This document shows positions 1 to 4,086 of a DNA stretch of 5,304 nucleotides, in pieces. Every line of letters starts with the position of its first letter. Within the stretch, counting starts at the first letter, position 1. A model generated the notes under the pieces. It was not told where the DNA came from, did no database searches, and was given only the letters and a program-made list of their open reading frames with translations. The translations under genes and the position numbers were made by a program. Source of the stretch: Bacillota bacterium. Its GTDB lineage: Bacteria; Bacillota; Clostridia; Clostridiales; Clostridiaceae. The stretch lies in NCBI GenBank assembly GCA_023427705.1, contig JAEZAL010000070.1, forward strand, positions 1-5,304, written 5' to 3'.

Positions 1-218
1 GCAAAAGCACTATAAATATGATGATGAGTATTAATTAATCCTGGCATTATAACCTTGCCTTTAGCATCAATAAATTCAAAATCTTTATACTTATTCTTTA
101 AATCATTAAAGTCTCCTACTTCTATTATTAGATTATCTTTTAACACTACAGCTCCATTTTTTATAAATGGCATATCTGCGTTTTGTGTAATAATCATACC
201 GTTACCTATTAAAATCAT
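1..218 (-). CDS. ssnA: SsnA-type putative aminohydrolase, N-terminal 72 codons (cut by left edge)
   Basis: The reading frame starts with ATG at 218-216 and runs open to the window edge, giving 72 codons plus two bases. A strong Shine-Dalgarno GGAGG (231-227) lies 8 nt upstream and fixes the start. The visible part is the small N-terminal beta-sandwich of a cyclic amidohydrolase, then the first metal-binding strand: VIMPGLINTHHHIYSAFA (residues about 56-73), where the HxH pair binds the catalytic metal. The 'HHHIYSAFA' continuation resembles SsnA ('HNHFYSGLSRG' in E. coli, as I recall it) more than dihydropyrimidinase or 8-oxoguanine deaminase. SsnA proteins are cytoplasmic putative chlorohydrolase/aminohydrolases found in selenium-linked purine catabolism clusters; the substrate is not firmly established. 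The gene has its own sigma-54 promoter (274-259) and is separated from the upstream activator gene by terminators, so it probably starts a new transcription unit. It could be another subtype-III amidohydrolase, since about 85% of the protein is missing. Confidence 0.82.
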   Translation of the reverse strand, partial: MILIGNGMIITQNADMPFIKNGAVVLKDNLIIEVGDFNDLKNKYKDFEFIDAKGKVIMPGLINTHHHIYSAF

Positions 219-258
219 TAATCTTCCCTCCAATATAAATAGAATTATTAATATTTAT

Positions 259-274
259 AGCATTTATCATGCCA
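259..274 (-). promoter_or_regulatory. Sigma-54 (-24/-12) promoter of ssnA
   Basis: On the minus strand, TTGGCATGATAAATGCTA (275-258) matches the RpoN consensus TGGCAYR-N4-WTGCW at every defined position. The GG (-25/-24) and GC (-13/-12) pairs are at the required spacing. Counting from the GC pair puts transcription start near 248, giving a leader of about 30 nt with the ssnA Shine-Dalgarno inside it. It is the only -24/-12 match I found in the gaps of this window. It lies downstream of a gene for a sigma-54 activator, which supports it strongly. No convincing sigma-A promoter competes in the same place. Confidence 0.85.
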
Positions 275-282
275 ATTGCTTA

Positions 283-295
283 TTATAGTTATCAC
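283..295 (+). promoter_or_regulatory. Possible activator or operator motif copy 1 (TTATAGTTATCAC)
   Basis: This 13-mer sits about 10 bp upstream of the -24 element. It recurs on the opposite strand at 427-415 as TTATAGTTATCTC (12 of 13 identical), and its core AGTTATC appears again at 393-399. The base composition is extreme, so chance similarity is possible. Position next to a sigma-54 promoter is the main reason to list it. Confidence 0.3.
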
Positions 296-392
296 CTATT
301 TATTTTTTATGTAATTTTTTAATTTCTTGTTTTATTTATTTATTTTTTATCATATTTATAATAATAATTATCATTTTAAGAAATCAAAAAGG

Positions 393-423
393 AGTTATCT
401 CAAAACTATAATTTGAGATAACT
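393..423 (-). terminator. Hairpin with T-tract, probable second terminator before ssnA promoter
   Basis: Arms AGTTATCTCAAA (393-404) and TTTGAGATAACT (412-423) are perfectly complementary over 12 bp around a 7-nt loop. On the minus strand the stem is followed by CCTTTTTGATTT, a reasonable U-tract, so it would stop transcription coming from the activator side. The plus-strand side has no T-run. The stem is AT-rich, which weakens it as a terminator. One arm also carries the TTATAGTTATCTC motif, so it could instead be a protein-binding dyad. Confidence 0.5.
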
Positions 424-430
424 ATAAGAA

Positions 431-494
431 AAGTTCCAAATAAAAATAACTAGTAGACACTATTGTTTCTACAGGTTATTTTTACTTGAAACTT
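431..494. repeat. Long imperfect inverted repeat (hairpin) in the ssnA upstream region
   Basis: The outer arms 431-450 and 475-494 pair at 18 of 20 positions. An inner extension, GTAGA (453-457) with TCTAC (468-472), continues the stem toward a 10-nt loop at 458-467. Total stem is about 25 bp. Neither side has a good T-tract immediately after the stem, so it is not a typical terminator. It could be a relic of a small mobile element, a structured RNA segment, or a large regulatory dyad. I cannot choose between these from sequence alone. Confidence 0.6.
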
Positions 495-501
495 ATACTC
501 T

Positions 502-525
502 TTGTAAATAATTCACAATTTACAA
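502..525. promoter_or_regulatory. Candidate upstream activating site, dyad TTGTAAAT-N8-ATTTACAA
   Basis: A perfect 8-bp dyad with an 8-bp spacer spans 24 bp, about the size and symmetry of a site for a dimeric Fis-type HTH. It lies about 240-265 bp upstream of the sigma-54 start site, within the range used by sigma-54 enhancers, and just after the activator gene's terminator. Binding by the adjacent activator is inference. AT-rich DNA produces such dyads by chance more often than balanced DNA. Confidence 0.4.
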
Positions 526-532
526 GCTAATT

Positions 533-568
533 AAAAAGGGACTTGCCTTTTTAAGACAGTCCCTTTTT
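533..568 (-). terminator. Bidirectional rho-independent terminator of the activator gene
   Basis: Arms AAAAAGGGACT (533-543) and AGTCCCTTTTT (558-568) are perfectly complementary over 11 bp with a 14-nt loop. The GGGACT/AGTCCC core is the most GC-rich spot in the region. On the minus strand it ends in CCCTTTTTAATT, about 50 nt after the activator stop codon. The A-run and T-run are symmetrical, so it can also act on the plus strand. Confidence 0.8.
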
Positions 569-620
569 GTATATTAATTGTATTAACTTTTTTATATTAT
601 CAAAATAATAAATAGCTCAC

Positions 621-1892
621 TTAACTTTTTCTATATAAGGTAGCAAGTCCTATTCCTAATTTCTTAGCAGCCTTAGATTTCCCTTTAGTATCATGCCCAT
701 ACTTTTCTAGGGCGTAATTGATATATTTTTTCTCTAACTCATCTAATGTCATTATGTCTTCACCTAAAATTTTATATATAGGTTCTTCATCATTATTATA
801 TTCATTTATATATTCTGGTAAAATACTTGTAGTTATTAAATTATTATCTCCAACTAAATTAATCATAAATTCTACTGAATTTTGTAGTTCTCTTATATTG
901 CCTTTCCAATTATAATGCTTTAACTTTTCAATAACCTTATCTTCAATATCAACTTTAGGTATATTATTTATTTTACAGTATCTATCTATAAAACTTAATA
1001 CCAATGGCTTTATATCTTCCTTTCTTTGAGAAAGATTAGGTAGTTCTATAGGTATTACATTAATTCTATAATATAAATCTTCTCTAAAAGTTTTTTCTTT
1101 AATCATTTCTAATAGGTTTTTATTAGTAGCTGAAATAACTCTAATATCTAAATTAATCATTTTATTAGAACCAATTTTGCAGAACTTTCTTTCTTGAAGG
1201 ACTCTAAGTAATTTAACTTGCAAAGCTAGTGGCATATCACCAATTTCATCTAAAAATATAATACCGCCATTAGCTAGCTCAAATTTTCCAACTCTTCCTG
1301 TATTACTTGCTCCACTAAAAGCACCTTTGGCATAACCAAAAAGTTCACTTTCTAATAGTGGTTCTGGTATTGCTGCACAATTAATAGCAATAAATGGTCT
1401 ATTTCTTCTATTACTTTGTGAATGTATAGCTCTTGCTATAACCTCTTTTCCTGTACCACTTTCACCTGTAATAAGTATTGATGAAGTAGAATTTGCTATT
1501 TGGGAAATTTTTTTCTTAATGCTTTTCATAGATTCAGAATTTCCAATTATCGAATCTAATCCCACTTCCCCCCAAACATTATTTTTGGTTTCATTTATAC
1601 ATTTATCTTTATTGCATATTTTATTTAATATAACTATACTGTTATAATTATAAGAACTACTATTAATATCTAAAATTTCGCCTATTCCATCAAATTCCAA
1701 ATCCCTATAATTAATTATAATTTTATTTTCAGTTTTATCTAAGTACACTTTTACTTCTTCTAAATCTTTATTTCCTATATTTAAAGCTTTTCTCACATAA
1801 TTATTGGCATAAATTACACTATTATTAGAATTTAGAATTATAATCCCATCACTTATCCTATTAGCAATATTTTCAATAAATTTTTCTTCCAT
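621..1892 (-). CDS. Sigma-54-dependent transcriptional activator (PAS-like / AAA+ / Fis HTH)
   Basis: This 423-residue enhancer-binding protein would hydrolyse ATP to open sigma-54 RNA polymerase complexes. Residues 1 to about 90 look like a PAS-type sensor (ISDGIIILNSNNSVIYANN, 13-31), followed by a linker with a C93-x4-C98 pair. The AAA+ domain runs from about 111 to 345: Walker A GESGTGKE (143-150), sigma-54 contact loop GAFSGA (190-195), Walker B IIFLDE (211-216), sensor I SATN (254-257), arginine-finger region FREDLYYR (269-276), sensor II GNIRELQN (331-338). A Fis-type HTH closes the protein (about 402-423, ending ATLYRKS). The contact loop has Ser where GAFTGA has Thr, a conservative change likely to keep function. 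ATG at 1892 is preceded by AAGGTGG at a rather short 4 nt. Upstream ygeY ends in a strong terminator, so the gene probably has its own promoter. It probably controls the ssnA sigma-54 promoter and perhaps other cluster promoters; the signal is unknown. In E. coli the purine cluster also has a sigma-54 activator, YgeV/UacR, linked to uric acid, but that protein is longer and orthology is not shown. Confidence 0.95.
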   Translation of the reverse strand: MEEKFIENIANRISDGIIILNSNNSVIYANNYVRKALNIGNKDLEEVKVYLDKTENKIIINYRDLEFDGIGEILDINSSSYNYNSIVILNKICNKDKCINETKNNVWGEVGLDSIIGNSESMKSIKKKISQIANSTSSILITGESGTGKEVIARAIHSQSNRRNRPFIAINCAAIPEPLLESELFGYAKGAFSGASNTGRVGKFELANGGIIFLDEIGDMPLALQVKLLRVLQERKFCKIGSNKMINLDIRVISATNKNLLEMIKEKTFREDLYYRINVIPIELPNLSQRKEDIKPLVLSFIDRYCKINNIPKVDIEDKVIEKLKHYNWKGNIRELQNSVEFMINLVGDNNLITTSILPEYINEYNNDEEPIYKILGEDIMTLDELEKKYINYALEKYGHDTKGKSKAAKKLGIGLATLYRKS

Positions 1893-1932
1893 ACTACCAC
1901 CTTTATCCCATAGTATTTATAAACGTCTCTTG

Positions 1933-1938
1933 ATTATA
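1933..1938 (-). promoter_or_regulatory. Possible -10 box (TATAAT) for the activator gene
   Basis: A perfect TATAAT reads on the minus strand about 40 nt before the activator start, between the ygeY terminator and the coding region. No good TTGACA-like -35 lies 16-18 nt upstream, the nearest hexamer being GAATTA. Position makes sense because a terminator blocks read-through from ygeY, but TATAAT is common in such DNA. Confidence 0.35.
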
Positions 1939-1971
1939 TGTTACCATTTTTGCCTTAATTCTACAAACAAA

Positions 1972-2009
1972 AAAAGCAGCATTTAATATTTAAATTAAAT
2001 GCTGCTTTT
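1972..2009 (-). terminator. Strong bidirectional terminator after ygeY
   Basis: Arms 1972-1987 and 1994-2009 (core AAAAGCAGCATTTAAT) are perfectly complementary over 16 bp with a 6-nt loop. On the minus strand the stem runs into seven T residues (1975-1969), only a few bases after the ygeY stop. It separates the enzyme genes from the activator gene. Confidence 0.88.
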
Positions 2010-2013
2010 ATAA

Positions 2014-3234
2014 TCAATTATTATTTATTTTCTTCAAATACATAAATGGTATTAAGGAATACATAGCTGCCGATTTAACTATTTCACTTTTCCAAGTTCT
2101 TTCATTAGGAGCATGGGCTTGTTCTTCATGACCTGGACCAAAACCTATACATGGAATATTATATCTTCCCATTATTGATACTCCATTTGTTGAAAATGTC
2201 CATTTATCTACTATTGGCTCAGATTTAAAAAGTATTCTATAAGTATCTACTAAAGTTTGACAAACATTGTGTTCTTCTTCTATTAACCAGGTTGGAAAAT
2301 ATGCCTTAGTATTATATAAAAGTCCTGTATAAGATTTTTTATTATAATCATACATTGTAACTTTTGCATTAGCCTTTTTTACAGAACTTAAATTTCTTAT
2401 TTCTTCTAATGCTGATTCATAAGTTTCTCCATAAGTTAATCTTCTATCTATTGAAATGCTACATCCATCTGGAACAGCACATCTTGATGGTGATGAATAA
2501 AAAATTTCTGAAACTGTTAGTGTTCCCTTACCTAAAAAATCATTATTCTTTAATTTATCATCTAATTTCTTTAATTCGTTAAGTATAGGAGCCATTTTGA
2601 ATATTGCATTTTCTCCTCTTTCTGGTGCAGAACCATGGCAACTTAAGCCTGATGTACTAATCTTAATTTCCATTCTTCCTCTATGCCCTCTGTTTATATT
2701 ACATCCTGTTGGCTCTGTAATGACAACAAATTCTGGCTTTATCTTATCTTCATTAATTATATACTGCCAACACAATCCATCACAATCTTCTTCTTGTACT
2801 GTGCAGGTAACTAGTAATGTGTAGTCATCCAAAAGGTTTAAATCTTTAATAATTTTCCCAGCATATATCATGGCCACAATACCACCACCTTGATCGCTAG
2901 TGCCTCGTCCTAAGATAATTTCCTCATCCTCATCACCTTCATAAGGATTATAATTCCAAAGGCTTGCATCACCAACTCCAACTGTATCTACATGTCCATC
3001 CATAGCTATTAAATGGCTTCCCTCTCCGATATATCCTAAAATATTTCCCATTGGATCTATTTCTACCTTATCAAAACCTACCTTTTCCATTTCACTTTTT
3101 ATCCTTAGTATCTTATATTCTTCATTACAGCTTTCACAAGGTATAGCTATTATTTCTCTTAAAAAATTACTCATATCATCTTTATATTTCTCTGCACATT
3201 TTTTAACCTCTTCAGATATAAATCTATAATCCAT
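2014..3234 (-). CDS. ygeY: YgeY family selenium metabolism-linked hydrolase (M20 peptidase fold)
   Basis: This 406-residue cytoplasmic metallohydrolase belongs to the M20/ArgE/DapE/carboxypeptidase G2 superfamily. Expected two-metal ligands and catalytic residues are all present: H81 and D83 in AMDGHVDTVG, bridging D114 in GRGTSDQGGG, E148-E149 in VQEEDCDG, E174 in ITEPTG, and H374 in GHEEQAHAPNE. The dimerisation lid (about 183-295) carries SCHGSAPERG with H200. The blocks QEEDCDGLCWQYI, HRGRMEI, APERGENAIFKM, DKWTFSTNGVSIMGR and HAPNE are characteristic of YgeY rather than of general peptidases or DapE. YgeY proteins occur in selenium-linked purine clusters, where recent work on anaerobic uric acid breakdown places them at a linear amide or diaminopropionate-type intermediate; the exact substrate is not proved by sequence. 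No signal peptide or membrane segment is seen. The start ATG (3234) follows an unusual G7 tract, the stop is TGA, and a strong terminator follows. Upstream is a MITE-like insert separating it from mocA. Length is normal for the family. Confidence 0.95.
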   Translation of the reverse strand: MDYRFISEEVKKCAEKYKDDMSNFLREIIAIPCESCNEEYKILRIKSEMEKVGFDKVEIDPMGNILGYIGEGSHLIAMDGHVDTVGVGDASLWNYNPYEGDEDEEIILGRGTSDQGGGIVAMIYAGKIIKDLNLLDDYTLLVTCTVQEEDCDGLCWQYIINEDKIKPEFVVITEPTGCNINRGHRGRMEIKISTSGLSCHGSAPERGENAIFKMAPILNELKKLDDKLKNNDFLGKGTLTVSEIFYSSPSRCAVPDGCSISIDRRLTYGETYESALEEIRNLSSVKKANAKVTMYDYNKKSYTGLLYNTKAYFPTWLIEEEHNVCQTLVDTYRILFKSEPIVDKWTFSTNGVSIMGRYNIPCIGFGPGHEEQAHAPNERTWKSEIVKSAAMYSLIPFMYLKKINNN

Positions 3235-3239
3235 ATCGT

Positions 3240-3246
3240 CCCCCCC
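3240..3246 (-). promoter_or_regulatory. Unusual G7 Shine-Dalgarno tract of ygeY
   Basis: The sequence before the ygeY ATG reads TAGTGGGGGGGACGATATG on the minus strand. The only purine-rich element at ribosome-binding distance (5 nt from the start) is a run of seven G residues. It could pair with anti-SD CCUCC using a G-U pair. No ordinary GGAGG is present near the start, unlike ssnA. Homopolymer runs are prone to slippage, so length variation could tune translation. Confidence 0.6.
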
Positions 3247-3271
3247 ACTATAAATTCTAAATATATCTATT

Positions 3272-3415
3272 GGAGCTGTCGCAACAGCTCCTTAATTAAA
3301 AATATAGAATGTAAAATGTATAATTGTTGATGTAATTTTAAATAAATTACTAAATATATAGTTCAGAAAATCATAATAGAATTTCATTATTCATTTTACA
3401 TTGTGCGACAGCAAC
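3272..3415. repeat. MITE-like inverted-repeat element between mocA and ygeY
   Basis: Two matched blocks are mirrored at the ends of about 140 bp. GCTGTCGCA (3275-3283) pairs with TGCGACAGC (3404-3412), and AATGTAAAATGTATAAT (3308-3324) pairs with its inverted copy at 3386-3402 (16 of 17). The left end also has its own hairpin: 8-bp arms 3272-3279 and 3284-3291 around CGCA. The inside is AT-rich with no open frame worth calling. This is the architecture of a small non-autonomous element or an intergenic repeat family. I see no clear target-site duplication. The hairpin lacks a T-tract on the minus strand, so it should not act as a classical terminator on mocA-to-ygeY transcription. Confidence 0.6.
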
Positions 3416-3431
3416 TATACCAAAGATCATT

Positions 3432-4010
3432 TTATTTTTTCTCAATTGTAATAAATTTCTTATAGTCATCTAGAGTATCTATGTCTTGAAGGAATAAATC
3501 GTTATCTATATCTATATATTTAACCTTATCTTTATTATTCTTTATAACTTCTCTTCCTCCTACATCTCCCTCTAGTTCATCTAGTTGAAATTTTAAATAA
3601 TTAGGAAAAATAATTGGACTTCCTATCTTATCTTTGACCTTAGGTATTATTATATTATCTTTAAAGTTTAAAGAAGACTCTACTAATTTATTTATTGAAA
3701 AACTATCTATAAAAGGTTGATCACCACAAAAAAACATAAAGTTTTTATCTAAATCAGCTTTAGTTAATCCAAGTTTTATAGCATTACTTTGTCCATAAAT
3801 AGCATTGTCATTTATAACTACTTTCAATTTTTCTTTAATTCCAAGGTTAATAATACTATCTTCTCTTGCAACTAGAATTATATTAGAAATATTACTCTTC
3901 TTTATTTCTTTAATTACTTTTTCAAGAATAGTTTCTTCTCCGATTTTCATTAGCAACTTATCTTTTCCCATTCTTCTACTAAAGCCTGATGCTAAAATTA
4001 TTCCGTTCAT
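3432..4010 (-). CDS. mocA: MocA/YgfJ family molybdenum cofactor cytidylyltransferase
   Basis: The 192-residue protein is a single nucleotidyltransferase domain that would transfer CMP from CTP to molybdopterin, making the MCD cofactor used by xanthine-dehydrogenase-type molybdenum hydroxylases. Visible motifs are the N-terminal nucleotide loop LASGFSRRMGKDKL (6-19), GQSNA (73-77), metal-binding CGDQP (95-99), GSP (130-132), GDVGGR (148-153) and C-terminal DIDTLDDY (176-183). The GQS and GDxGGR-type motifs, the length and the setting fit MocA/YgfJ rather than MobA (guanylyltransferase) or sugar-phosphate nucleotidyltransferases. The ATG at 4010 has AAGGA 9 nt upstream. It lies 76 bp after the amidohydrolase with no convincing terminator between, so the two are probably co-transcribed; a TATAAC box in the gap is too weak to call. 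The target hydroxylase is not in the window but is expected nearby. Confidence 0.88.
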   Translation of the reverse strand: MNGIILASGFSRRMGKDKLLMKIGEETILEKVIKEIKKSNISNIILVAREDSIINLGIKEKLKVVINDNAIYGQSNAIKLGLTKADLDKNFMFFCGDQPFIDSFSINKLVESSLNFKDNIIIPKVKDKIGSPIIFPNYLKFQLDELEGDVGGREVIKNNKDKVKYIDIDNDLFLQDIDTLDDYKKFITIEKK

Positions 4011-4086
4011 TTTCCCACATCCTTATTTTTAGAGAAAGTTCTTTTAAGGTTATACCTCTTTATTAAATATTATCATGAATTAACTG

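Larger units (their letters stand above)
219..620. other. 400-bp non-coding regulatory region between activator gene and ssnA
   Basis: No credible gene lies here: short open frames have no ribosome-binding site and no recognisable sequence. From right to left it holds a terminator hairpin (568-533), a TTGTAAAT dyad (525-502), a long imperfect hairpin (494-431), a second terminator-like hairpin (423-393), a very AT-rich stretch (about 375-297), a repeated TTATAGTTATC motif and the sigma-54 promoter (274-259). The AT-rich stretch has a 14-bp direct repeat TATTTATTTTTTAT at 297-310 and 337-350, a 40-bp or roughly four-helical-turn offset. Such flexible DNA between upstream sites and a sigma-54 promoter would help looping, but this is inference. 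Confidence 0.7.

Noticed and set aside
55..288. Plus-strand open frame of 77 codons overlapping the ssnA start
   Set aside because: It is antisense to ssnA coding sequence and its promoter, has no ribosome-binding site and encodes a low-complexity Ile/Ser/Asn-rich peptide.
297..360. T-rich repeats near 297-350 as a CRISPR or tandem-repeat array
   Set aside because: There are only two 14-bp low-complexity copies, with no regular spacers of unique sequence.
2014..2016. TGA at the end of ygeY as a selenocysteine codon, given the selenium context
   Set aside because: The next codons are TTA then TAA, so read-through adds two residues at most. The protein is already full length, and the hairpin that follows is a terminator with a T-tract, not a SECIS next to an internal TGA.
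2597..2824. Plus-strand open frame antisense to ygeY
   Set aside because: Lies wholly inside a strongly conserved gene on the other strand and has no ribosome-binding site.
3272..3291. The GGAGCTGT/ACAGCTCC hairpin as a terminator of mocA
   Set aside because: On the minus strand the stem is followed by AATAGATAT, without a T-tract; on the plus strand the following TTAATT is weak.
3805..4032. Plus-strand open frame antisense to mocA
   Set aside because: Shadow of the mocA reading frame; hydrophobic Leu/Ile/Ser-rich translation typical of antisense AT-rich coding DNA, with no start signals.
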